The notes below the pieces were generated by a model that saw nothing but the letters and a program-made list of their open reading frames with translations, was not told the DNA's origin and ran no database searches. Below are positions 10,015-17,701 of a DNA stretch of 64,000 nt, one piece after another. The position numbers and the translations under genes were made by a program. This stretch comes from an uncultured Anaerolineae bacterium. GTDB lineage: Bacteria > Chloroflexota > Anaerolineae > J036 > Brachytrichaceae. The stretch lies in NCBI GenBank assembly GCA_938028725.1, contig CALIMH010000009.1:126529-190528 (forward strand). Direction: 5' to 3'. Numbering within the stretch: position 1 is the first letter of the stretch; each line of letters starts with the position of its first letter.

Positions 10015-10973
10015 ATACCTAGGATTAGTAAGCTCAAGGCGATGATGGCATTGGAGATGACGTTTGACACTGATGCGATGACCGCAACAATACCGAGCCC
10101 GACGCAGACAAGGTAAAGCAACATCACTGTCTCGCGGCGCGTGAAGCCTTGGTTGAGAATGCGGTGGGAGGTGTGATCCTTGCCCGGTGTTGTAAGCGGA
10201 TTCTGGCCGCGCCTCAAGCGCGATAGCACAACAAGCGTCATGTCAAAGATTGGCACCCCCATCACAATTACAGGCGTGAGCCAAGACACCAGAGGAGACT
10301 GACCTACAAATCGCAGCTTAATTGCAATGCATGCAAGTAGGAAGCCAAGAAACATGCTCCCCGAATCGCCCATGAACACACTAGCAGGGTTGAGATTCCA
10401 GAACAGGAAGCCTAGGCATGCGCCGAGTACCGCCGCACTGAGTAGCCCTACAAGATATTGGCCATTCAACACTGCCAGCATCAGAAAGAAAGCAGAGATC
10501 ACAGCGCTAATACCGGCCAGTAGTCCATCCATGTTGTCAAGGAAGTTCATGGCATTGGTGATGCCGACGATCCACAAAACAGTAAGCAAGGCGTCCAAGA
10601 AAGAATTGGTAAATAAACTTACGCGCACCCCCGCTACCCAAGCGGTGAAGGCGGTTGCCAACTGTAGGGGCAGACGCAAATAAGCGCTGAGTTGGAAGCG
10701 ATCGTCAATTAGTCCTAGAAAAGACATGAAGGTGGCGCCAAGTAAGATAGCAGCGAGCTGCTGAAACTGCAATCGCTCACCGAGTAGCACTGCAAAGAGC
10801 AACACACCAGCTATGATGGCAACGCCACCCATCTTGGGCACAGGGTGAGTGTGCAGATCTCTGGCACGCGGGTGCGCAATTATGCCTAGCCGAAAAGCTA
10901 GCCACTTGCTAGACGGTGTGAGGGAGATGGTGAGGATCAGCGCCCCAAAAAATAACAGAAGCAGTTCTGTCAT
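9966..10973 (-). CDS. Undecaprenyl-phosphate glycosyl-1-phosphate transferase (WecA/TagO/MraY family)
   Basis: This polytopic membrane enzyme moves a sugar-1-phosphate, usually GlcNAc-1-P, from a UDP-sugar to undecaprenyl phosphate and so begins a wall polymer or polysaccharide. The family motifs are present: HTHPVPKMGGVAI near the start, NFLDNMDGLLAG with its catalytic Asp pair, FMGDSGSMFLGF, and a His-rich loop with HTSHRILNQGFTRRE. About ten hydrophobic segments and 335 residues fit WecA/TagO. MraY is less likely because no wall-synthesis genes are adjacent. The gene overlaps the dehydrogenase and follows obgE by 21 bases. Confidence 0.9.
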   Translation of the reverse strand: MTELLLLFFGALILTISLTPSSKWLAFRLGIIAHPRARDLHTHPVPKMGGVAIIAGVLLFAVLLGERLQFQQLAAILLGATFMSFLGLIDDRFQLSAYLRLPLQLATAFTAWVAGVRVSLFTNSFLDALLTVLWIVGITNAMNFLDNMDGLLAGISAVISAFFLMLAVLNGQYLVGLLSAAVLGACLGFLFWNLNPASVFMGDSGSMFLGFLLACIAIKLRFVGQSPLVSWLTPVIVMGVPIFDMTLVVLSRLRRGQNPLTTPGKDHTSHRILNQGFTRRETVMLLYLVCVGLGIVAVIASVSNVISNAIIALSLLILGIWSLWFMEFGPWRLKS

Positions 10974-10994
10974 TTACTTCAGCCTATGTCTTTC

Positions 10995-12281
10995 TCAGGT
11001 TGTCCACTCTAACTCAAAATCGCCAATGAACACAATGTCGCCTGGTTGTATGCCTAAACGCTCTAACTCTGGACCGACCCCGCTCTGTTTCAGTGCGCGC
11101 TGGAAGGCTAGTACCGAGTCCTCCAGATCCCAGCGGGTCATTTGCGCCTTGCGCTCAAGGTAGGGGGACAGCACACGAAAGCCCTCTGCTTCACGGTAAA
11201 TGGCGAAATCTGTTTCTCGCTGCTTAGTAGCTGGCAGCTTTGGAATTGGCATTGGTTGAGGTGGGGGCAAGGTGTCGAGCACACGCACAGCACGTTGGAG
11301 TAGCTCACGTACCTGTTCACCGTTCACGGCGGAGATAGCCATTAGGGGCACAGTTGTCTCGAGCCCGGTGCCAGGATCTCGGACCTGCAGCCCAGCTTTG
11401 GCAAACAGTTCGTAGGCTGCGCGGGCGTCAGGCAAGTCCATCTTGGTCATGGCAACGATTTGTGGCTTTTCAATTAGGCCATGACCAAAAGCTCGTAATT
11501 CATTGTTGACAGTTTCATAGTCTCGGGCGGGGTCTTCGCTAAGACCATCTATCAGGTGAATGAGCACGCGCGTGCGCTCGATGTGGCGTAGGAACTCAGT
11601 GCCCAGGCCAGCACCTAAATGCGCACCCTCAATGAGTCCAGGAATGTCGGCGAGCACAACACTGCGATTCGCATCCACTTGGGCTACGCCTAAATTTGGG
11701 CGCAGGGTAGTGAATGGGTAGTTCGCAATCTTGGGTCGCGCGGCTGTCAGTGCAGCAAGAAGAGTGCTCTTGCCAGCGTTTGGCAGACCCACAATGCCAA
11801 TGTCAGCGATGAGCTTCAGCTCTAGCCGCAAGTGGCGCATCTCGCCAGGCTCGCCATTCTCAGCAATGCGAGGGGCTTGGTTGGTTGGTGATACAAAAGC
11901 GGCGTTCCCGCGCCCGCCACGTCCACCGCGAGCAACTACAAGCTGCTGTGACGGCGAAGCGAGATCGCCCAGCAGCAGGCCGGTATCGGCATCGTAGACA
12001 ACGGTGCCAGGTGGCACTTCAATGACTTTTGGTCTGCCGCTGCGTCCTGTCATGTTTTTGCCGCTGCCGGGGCGGCCATTCTCTGCGGCAAAGTAGCGTT
12101 GTCGCTGAAACCGCAGCAGCGTGTTCAGGTGCGGATTGACGACCAAGATTACATCACCCCCCTTGCCACCATTGCCACCATCTGGCCCTCCGCGTGGGAC
12201 ATGAGCCTCTCGGCGGAAGCTCATCGCACCATCGCCGCCCCGCCCACCCTTAACAGTGATCACTGCTTCGTCGTAAACCAT
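10995..12281 (-). CDS. obgE: Obg family GTPase
   Basis: This conserved GTPase is involved in large-subunit ribosome assembly and stress control. The glycine-rich Obg fold is at residues 1-158 (VKGGRGGDGAMSFRREAHVP, GRGGRGNAAFVSPTN). The G domain spans about 159-330, with GLPNAGKSTLL (G1), FTTLRPNLG (G2), DIPGLIEGA (G3) and TKMD (G4, where most have NKxD). A C-terminal OCT domain (about 345-428) is present, as in Chloroflexota, Gram-positive and cyanobacterial Obg proteins. It is followed closely by the WecA-like gene. Confidence 0.96.
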   Translation of the reverse strand: MVYDEAVITVKGGRGGDGAMSFRREAHVPRGGPDGGNGGKGGDVILVVNPHLNTLLRFQRQRYFAAENGRPGSGKNMTGRSGRPKVIEVPPGTVVYDADTGLLLGDLASPSQQLVVARGGRGGRGNAAFVSPTNQAPRIAENGEPGEMRHLRLELKLIADIGIVGLPNAGKSTLLAALTAARPKIANYPFTTLRPNLGVAQVDANRSVVLADIPGLIEGAHLGAGLGTEFLRHIERTRVLIHLIDGLSEDPARDYETVNNELRAFGHGLIEKPQIVAMTKMDLPDARAAYELFAKAGLQVRDPGTGLETTVPLMAISAVNGEQVRELLQRAVRVLDTLPPPQPMPIPKLPATKQRETDFAIYREAEGFRVLSPYLERKAQMTRWDLEDSVLAFQRALKQSGVGPELERLGIQPGDIVFIGDFELEWTT

Positions 12282-12522
12282 ATGATATTGACTATTTTAG
12301 TTCTACCTCTAAGCAGCGTGTGGTGTACATGGCTCGGCAGGCGCAAAATTGCACGAAGTGACCGAAGCTGAGATTGCCACCCTGTTGGTATAGGGAAATC
12401 AGGCTAAAGGTGTAACCCTGACGGATGCTGGTGGGTGTTCTGATGACTCACGGGTAATGCACTTGTGTGCAGCTTCGAAATCTTTAGAGCACCGCAAATC
12501 CAGGATAGTCCTTCGCTCTCAC

Positions 12523-13332
12523 TTAGAGGTTTGACGACTGCAGCACAAATCTCTCGATCGCAACAGCAGCGCCATCCTCGTCTACATTTGGCGCGATCCA
12601 GTCAGCCACAGCTTTGGCCTCCTCCGAGGCATTGCCCATTGCTATGCCAAGTCCTGCCCAGGTAATCATGGTCACGTCGTTGTTTTGATCACCGACTGCC
12701 ATCACATATTTGCGCGGCACTTGAAGATAGTTGGCCAACCATGCCAACGCACTGCCTTTGTCTGCACCGATGGGGTTCACCTCCACAAAGCGCTCATGTG
12801 AGCGCACCACTATCGCTTCACCCTTCACTAAGCTGCGCAACACTTCTAAAGTGCTCAATGCCTCATCTGGAGGAACAGCAAAAAGTACCTTGATGACCTC
12901 ACCTTCGCTTGCAAGCTGGCATAAATCATCAGTCACTTGCAATCCGAAGCCAACGAGGTGATGGAGCGTCTCAAACAGCTTCAAGTCGGCGACGTATATG
13001 TCATCTCCCCGATATACGACGGGCAACCAGTTGGGGAAGCGTTCAACGACAGCAATGGCCTCACAGGCCAAATCATGATTAAGAGTCACGCGACGCAGCG
13101 TCCTTTGCGCGGCGAAGTCGTAGATTACACCGCCCTGGCAGCAAATGACTGGCTCGCTGACACCCAAACCTTCGACAAATGGGCGTGCGCTCGGCACATT
13201 TCGGCCTGTGGCGATTGTGACGCGCGCACGCTGTTGTGCTAAGCGCACCGCGCGTCGCACTCGGGGTGATATGGTGGCATCATGATTTACGGTTGTGCCA
13301 TCTAGGTCAAGCGCAAGAAGCTGGACATTCAT
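12523..13332 (-). CDS. HAD-superfamily phosphatase, Cof type
   Basis: This is a cytosolic hydrolase of small phosphorylated metabolites; the substrate cannot be predicted. Motif I is LLALDLDGTTVNHDA with the two catalytic Asp, motif II ATGR, motif III Lys in GADKGSALAWL, and motif IV AVGDQNNDVTMI. The type IIB cap lies at about residues 80-190. The 269-residue length is normal for Cof proteins. It overlaps the end of prmC by 26 bases, so it is probably co-transcribed with prfA and prmC. The 241 bases between this gene's end and obgE hold nothing I recognise. Confidence 0.9.
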   Translation of the reverse strand: MNVQLLALDLDGTTVNHDATISPRVRRAVRLAQQRARVTIATGRNVPSARPFVEGLGVSEPVICCQGGVIYDFAAQRTLRRVTLNHDLACEAIAVVERFPNWLPVVYRGDDIYVADLKLFETLHHLVGFGLQVTDDLCQLASEGEVIKVLFAVPPDEALSTLEVLRSLVKGEAIVVRSHERFVEVNPIGADKGSALAWLANYLQVPRKYVMAVGDQNNDVTMITWAGLGIAMGNASEEAKAVADWIAPNVDEDGAAVAIERFVLQSSNL

Positions 13333-14242
13333 GGTTGTGGCGTATCTGGACGCATAGGACGCGATCCAAACCGTTGAGGTCTTTCGTCACGCTGATGTGT
13401 GCTTGGGGCAACATTCGTTGCGCAGCATGAAGCACAGCCGAACCTTGTGAAGCGCCTATCTCTAGAAAGATGTGACAACCATGTCTAGAGCAGTTGCAAC
13501 GGGCCAGAAGGTCTGTAACTTGCTTGAGGAGGCGACGAATCAATTCCATGCCGTCATAGCCTCCATCTAGGGCGACACGTGGCTCATAACAGCGAATCTC
13601 AGGTGGCAGGGCATCAATTTCCTCCCTTGCCACGTATGGCAGGTTAGCGGTAATCACTAGCGGCAATGTGCTGAAAGCACTGAGCAAATCCATTTGTACA
13701 AACTGGACACGATCCTGCACCTGATGACGCACTGCGTTCTCTTGAGCGACGCGTAGCGCTGGGAGACTGACATCGGTGGCGATCACATGCGCCTGCGGTT
13801 GGTTGTAAGCAATAGCAATGGCTACTGCTCCACTGCCCGTGCCGATGTCTACAACAGCAGGGGAGGGAAGGGGAGAGAGGCCTTTTAGCGTGTCCAGGGA
13901 CAGCTCGACCAACATCTCCGTCTCAGGGCGCGGAATGAGCACATCAGGCGTGACGCGCATCGAGAGGCCGTAGAACTCGCGTTCACCCAACACATAGAAC
14001 AGAGGCTCTCTGGCGATTAGACGATTGAGCAGGCGGTCAAATTCTCGCAGTGCTTGGGCTTGTTGAGGCGAAAGCACATCGCTTCCATGCGCGGCAACCC
14101 AGGCTTTTGATTTGCCAAGCACATGGGCTAGTAGCAAGCGGGCTGTGTTTGTGGGCGCATCCACGCCGGCTGAATCCAGCCGTGCTGCAGCAGCGCGCCA
14201 TAGGTCGTTAATACACAGCGGCACGCCGTGAGCTGACATCAC
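13307..14242 (-). CDS. prmC: Release factor glutamine methyltransferase
   Basis: PrmC (HemK) N5-methylates the Gln of the GGQ motif in peptide release factors. The sequence has the N-terminal helical domain (residues 1-90), the SAM-binding motif VDIGTGSGAVAIAIA and the active-site motif TANLPYV (NPPY-like, here NLPY). The gene directly follows prfA, its substrate, with a 4-base GTGA overlap. The start is the GTG at 14242 or the ATG next to it. Its end overlaps the HAD gene. Confidence 0.93.
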   Translation of the reverse strand: MMSAHGVPLCINDLWRAAAARLDSAGVDAPTNTARLLLAHVLGKSKAWVAAHGSDVLSPQQAQALREFDRLLNRLIAREPLFYVLGEREFYGLSMRVTPDVLIPRPETEMLVELSLDTLKGLSPLPSPAVVDIGTGSGAVAIAIAYNQPQAHVIATDVSLPALRVAQENAVRHQVQDRVQFVQMDLLSAFSTLPLVITANLPYVAREEIDALPPEIRCYEPRVALDGGYDGMELIRRLLKQVTDLLARCNCSRHGCHIFLEIGASQGSAVLHAAQRMLPQAHISVTKDLNGLDRVLCVQIRHNHECPASCA

Positions 14243-15330
14243 TCAGTAAGTGCTGCGGCTTGAAGCCGCTGTGCCTGTTCACGTGCTGCCAACTCGTCAA
14301 TGAAGGGGTCGAGATCACCATCGAGGACATCGGATAAGCGATAGAGGTCTAGACCTATGCGATGATCGGTGACACGATTTTGCGGGAAGTTATAAGTGCG
14401 TATCTTCTCGCTGCGGTCGCCACTTCCCACCTGTTCACGGCGCTGCTGGGCTATTTCTTCGGCTTGGCGCTGTCGCTCCATCTCGTAGAGCCGAGAGCGT
14501 AAAATGCTCATGGCGCGCAAGCGGTTTTGCGTCTGGCTGCGTTCATCCTGTACGGATACAACGATGCCGGTGGGTTTGTGGATGATGCGGACAGCGCTTT
14601 CGTTCTTTTGCACGTTCTGACCACCCGCACCACGTGAGCGGAAAGTCTCCACTTCGATATCGCTAGGAGGAATGTTGATCTCGATCTCGTCCACCTCCGG
14701 CAAAACAACAACAGTTGCCGTGCTGGTGTGGATACGCCCATTGGCTTCGGTGGCCGGTATGCGCTGAACACGATGCACGCCGCTCTCAAACTTCAGGCGC
14801 GAGTACGCGCCTTTGCCGCGCACTGCAAACACCACCTCCTTGTAGCCGCCGATGCCGGTCTCGTTAGCGTCAATCATCTCGACTTTCCAACGGCGCTTCT
14901 CAGCGTATCGCACATACATGCGCAGCAGATCAGCGGCAAATAGGGCTGCTTCTTCACCGCCTGCGCCGGCGCGGATCTCAACAAACACATCACGCTCGTC
15001 CTTCGGGTCTTTCGGTACGAGCATCAGCTTTAGCTCCTTTTCAAGACGCTCCTTTTCTGCTCGCAGCTGGTCTAGCTCGAGGCGAGCCAGCTCAGCAAGC
15101 TCATCGTGGCCGCGCGCTAGTTGCTCGTTGTCTATCAATTCCTGGCGAACCTTTCGCCAACGGCGATAGGTATCTACAATGGGCTGCAACTCGCTATGTA
15201 GCCGACTCACCTCAGCATATCGAGCATAGTCAGCTACCACAGACGGATCGGCCATCTGGGCGGTAAGCTGCAAATACTTTTGCTCAATGGCAGACAGAGC
15301 GCTTTCCATTGCCGATACACACAAAGTCAC
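14239..15330 (-). CDS. prfA: Peptide chain release factor 1
   Basis: RF1 ends translation at UAA and UAG. The codon-recognition motif reads PAT in VQRIPATEANGR, as in RF1 rather than the SPF of RF2. The catalytic GGQ is in RSRGAGGQNVQKNESAV. The N-terminal helical domain and 363-residue length are typical. The frame opens at a GTG (15330), but the ATG at codon 8 (15309) gives the usual MESAL-type start. A GAGGTGA sequence upstream does not clearly decide between them. Confidence 0.95.
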   Translation of the reverse strand: MTLCVSAMESALSAIEQKYLQLTAQMADPSVVADYARYAEVSRLHSELQPIVDTYRRWRKVRQELIDNEQLARGHDELAELARLELDQLRAEKERLEKELKLMLVPKDPKDERDVFVEIRAGAGGEEAALFAADLLRMYVRYAEKRRWKVEMIDANETGIGGYKEVVFAVRGKGAYSRLKFESGVHRVQRIPATEANGRIHTSTATVVVLPEVDEIEINIPPSDIEVETFRSRGAGGQNVQKNESAVRIIHKPTGIVVSVQDERSQTQNRLRAMSILRSRLYEMERQRQAEEIAQQRREQVGSGDRSEKIRTYNFPQNRVTDHRIGLDLYRLSDVLDGDLDPFIDELAAREQAQRLQAAALTE

Positions 15331-15432
15331 CTCTATCCAAGTAGAAAGGGGAAATTTGTCGTGAGAGGTGACACGCCACCAGATTATAGGCCTCCGCGAG
15401 GGTATCAGCTTGGTACGTCGTTGGTATTCACA

Positions 15433-16275
15433 TTAGTAACCAACCCACCAGTCCCTTCGCGAACGAGGATCGAGAAAAGAGCCTGTGTCTCGAATCGCTA
15501 CGGTGACAAAGTTATAGCGTGCTGTGCCAATAGGCTCATTGTTGCGCACAGCAGGGAGTTGACCTGTTGCTCGCCTAGCGGTGTTGTCCAACTGCTGCCG
15601 ATATCTGGCTACCAGGTTGGGATCAGTACAGATATTCGCTAAATAGACAACGTAACCATTGACAACAGTGTCTCGGTCTCCGTAGGTGACAGTGATCTCA
15701 TCTTCATCAGCGTATAGCACCATTGCAACAGTCCCAATGGGATTGTTGGGCACATTACGCTCAGGGATGTGAATGCTTTCACCTGGTGTGGCAGCTAAGT
15801 TGATCACAGATACTGGCCAATCGTTGTTGACACTACCACGTGCGCCGTAGGGCGGTGGCCCGCTCTCGTTCCAGTTCCAATCGTAGCGCTTAAAAACGCC
15901 TGTGATAACTGGACCACGGTTGGGTTCAAAGATGCCGGCCATCTGCGGTGCATTTGGATCAGTTGAACCAGAGTAGTCCACCAAGGTCATGGGGGCGTTT
16001 GTCGGAGCGTAGCCCAGAATGGATAAACGGAAATCTGGATTTTCGTCGGTCAATGCGTTGTTTTTGTAGTAACCACCTTGAATGCCAATCACGTCGTAGT
16101 TTCGGGAGGAAGTGGTTGGACATGGCTGATTTGATACTATCGGCAAAAAGAGAAAGTAGTTGGCACTCCGCCATGATGGCCAGAGCAGAAAATCACCTTG
16201 CTGGGCATGGACGGGTGACGCGAGGAGCTGTATGACACAAAGCAGAACTAGGCAACGTCGAATCACGGAATGCAA
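15433..16275 (-). CDS. Predicted secreted protein of unknown function
   Basis: I do not recognise the family. A Sec signal peptide is clear: a basic start (MHSVIRRC), the hydrophobic core LVLLCVIQLLAS and cleavage after PVHAQ. Soon after comes ANYFLFLPIVSNQ, a short hydrophobic stretch like those at the start of many Chloroflexota secreted proteins. The rest (280 residues in all) is rich in Asn, Pro, Gly and Tyr and looks beta-rich. It has no transmembrane segment and no obvious catalytic motif. It ends DPRSRRDWWVGY. It stands between prfA and a recombinase gene on the same strand. Confidence 0.7.
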   Translation of the reverse strand: MHSVIRRCLVLLCVIQLLASPVHAQQGDFLLWPSWRSANYFLFLPIVSNQPCPTTSSRNYDVIGIQGGYYKNNALTDENPDFRLSILGYAPTNAPMTLVDYSGSTDPNAPQMAGIFEPNRGPVITGVFKRYDWNWNESGPPPYGARGSVNNDWPVSVINLAATPGESIHIPERNVPNNPIGTVAMVLYADEDEITVTYGDRDTVVNGYVVYLANICTDPNLVARYRQQLDNTARRATGQLPAVRNNEPIGTARYNFVTVAIRDTGSFLDPRSRRDWWVGY

Positions 16276-16287
16276 TCATACAGTGTT

Positions 16288-17277
16288 CTACTGCTGACTA
16301 CTGCGCTTGCCTACTGCTTCCGCTGGGCTAAGGCCAAATGTAGCTAGCTGATCACGCAGCACAGCAGTATGTGTGTGTGCATACACAATGCGTGTGGTTT
16401 GTGGTGAGCTGTGGCCCAGGTAAGCCTGCACGCTTTCCAGCGGCATCCCCTCGTTCAGGAGCTGAGTGGCACGGTAGTGACGGAACATATGCGGTGAGCA
16501 GCCTTTCTGGCTCAGCCCCAGAGCCTTTGCTGCGCGCTTGACGATGCGCCAAATGCTCATGCGAGTCAGAGGTTGTCCAGCGTTGCGGCGGTGGGAGATG
16601 AACAAGCCAGGATGGGAGTCTTGCCGTGCCTCGCAATAGCGGCGGATCGCGAGCTGCGCTTCTGGCGTTAGCAACAACATGCGTTGTTTATCACCTTTGC
16701 CGCTGATCAAGATTTCGCTACGGCGTCCATCCGCCACTTGAGCGCGAGTTAGAGCTGCGATCTCGCTAACGCGCCCGGCCGAAGCGTATAGCGTGTGCAT
16801 GATGGCTCGGTCACGGAGCAGCTCCAAATATCGTTGCCGACCGGTCGTGCTGGTGGGGGAGGGGAGTGGCAGACTATCGTAGTAAGTCACGATGCGCGGC
16901 AAGTCAGGATCGGGCTGCCGGTGGCGATATCCCGTGCGCGCCTTGCCCTGAACAATGCGCAAGCGCGCAAGCGCTTTGGCGCGATTAAAGCCGGCGGGGA
17001 GGTGGTCTTTTGCCTCGAGCCACTCGAGCATGCGCCGCAAGGCAGTCAAGTAGAGCTGTCGCGTGGTTTTTGCGAAGTGGCGCTTCTCCAATAGCTGTGC
17101 GAAGCGTTGCAACACGTCCTCCTCAAGAGAAAGATTGGCTTGCACGGCAAGCACCAAGCCAGCACGATACGCTGCTCGTGTGTTATCGCTCACACTAATT
17201 AGGTCTGCCAAGAATTGCTCAACGATCTCCTTGCTGAGATTCTGCACGTCACTGACTATAGCAGGGCAGGGCGTCAT
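16288..17277 (-). CDS. Tyrosine recombinase (XerC/XerD-like)
   Basis: This is a site-specific DNA recombinase. The N-terminal SAM-like DNA-binding domain spans about residues 10-100. The catalytic domain follows, with Arg in YASAGRVSEIAALTRAQ, Lys in SGKGDKQRM, His-Arg in HMFRHYRATQLLNEG, His in YLGHSSPQTTRIVY and the nucleophilic Tyr in VYAHTH. All six active-site residues are present. The 329-residue length and lack of phage genes nearby suggest a chromosome-resolution Xer protein, or a small integrase whose element is gone. No dif-like or att site was found nearby by eye. An AT-rich stretch with TAATATACA facing TGTAATATA (about 17309-17329) separates it from the divergent acylphosphatase gene and may hold both promoters. 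Confidence 0.9.
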   Translation of the reverse strand: MTPCPAIVSDVQNLSKEIVEQFLADLISVSDNTRAAYRAGLVLAVQANLSLEEDVLQRFAQLLEKRHFAKTTRQLYLTALRRMLEWLEAKDHLPAGFNRAKALARLRIVQGKARTGYRHRQPDPDLPRIVTYYDSLPLPSPTSTTGRQRYLELLRDRAIMHTLYASAGRVSEIAALTRAQVADGRRSEILISGKGDKQRMLLLTPEAQLAIRRYCEARQDSHPGLFISHRRNAGQPLTRMSIWRIVKRAAKALGLSQKGCSPHMFRHYRATQLLNEGMPLESVQAYLGHSSPQTTRIVYAHTHTAVLRDQLATFGLSPAEAVGKRSSQQ

Positions 17278-17374
17278 GCATCGAACTGCTCTAGTGTTTA
17301 GTGTTACTTAATATACATTGTGTAATATAGCAACAATGGGCACTCCTCCCGAGATGCGTTAGGATTGACGTCAA

Positions 17375-17659
17375 ATGGAACAGGACCTCGTCCGCCGATT
17401 GCACGTCGTGGTGCACGGTCACGTGCAAGGCGTGGGATTCCGCTACTTCACATTGAGACGTGCGGAGATGCTGGGATTGACCGGTTGGGTTCGCAATTGT
17501 CAAGACGGCACTGTTGAAGTTGTCGCAGAAGGTCGCACGCAAGAACTTGAAACGTTACTCACGGCTTTGCACACTGGACCGAGCGGTGCTGTTGTCCGTC
17601 GCGTTGAGGCCTTGTGGCTGTCGGCAACCGGTGAATTTCGTCGCTTTGAGATCGCTTAG
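17375..17659 (+). CDS. acyP: Acylphosphatase
   Basis: This small cytosolic enzyme hydrolyses acyl phosphates. The 94-residue chain has both catalytic residues in their motifs: Arg in VHGHVQGVGFRYF and Asn in GWVRNCQDGTVEVVAEG. It is a complete alpha/beta acylphosphatase domain and nothing else. It starts at an ATG about 100 bases from the divergent recombinase gene and is followed by the large wall-enzyme gene after 42 bases. Confidence 0.95.
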   Translation: MEQDLVRRLHVVVHGHVQGVGFRYFTLRRAEMLGLTGWVRNCQDGTVEVVAEGRTQELETLLTALHTGPSGAVVRRVEALWLSATGEFRRFEIA

Positions 17660-17683
17660 AATCCGATCGGCTTGTAAGTCGCC

Positions 17684-17689
17684 TATAAT
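17684..17689 (+). promoter_or_regulatory. Possible -10 box before the large multidomain gene
   Basis: A perfect TATAAT ends 12 bases before the ATG at 17702, so the transcript would begin about 6 bases before the start codon (leaderless or nearly so). No good -35 match lies at the right distance, so support is limited. Confidence 0.35.
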
Positions 17690-17701
17690 CGTGTCTAAGC
17701 C

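Noticed and set aside
12282-12522. Intergenic stretch before obgE considered for a small RNA or riboswitch
   Set aside because: No known riboswitch core (TPP, cobalamin, glycine, THF), tmRNA or RNase P feature was visible.
16288-17277. Prophage or integrative element around the tyrosine recombinase
   Set aside because: No phage, plasmid or conjugation genes and no flanking repeats were seen; the neighbours are housekeeping genes.
17300-17340. AT-rich inverted repeat between the recombinase and acylphosphatase genes as a dif or att site
   Set aside because: The arms match poorly and do not show the 11-6-11 layout of a dif site; more likely promoter sequence.
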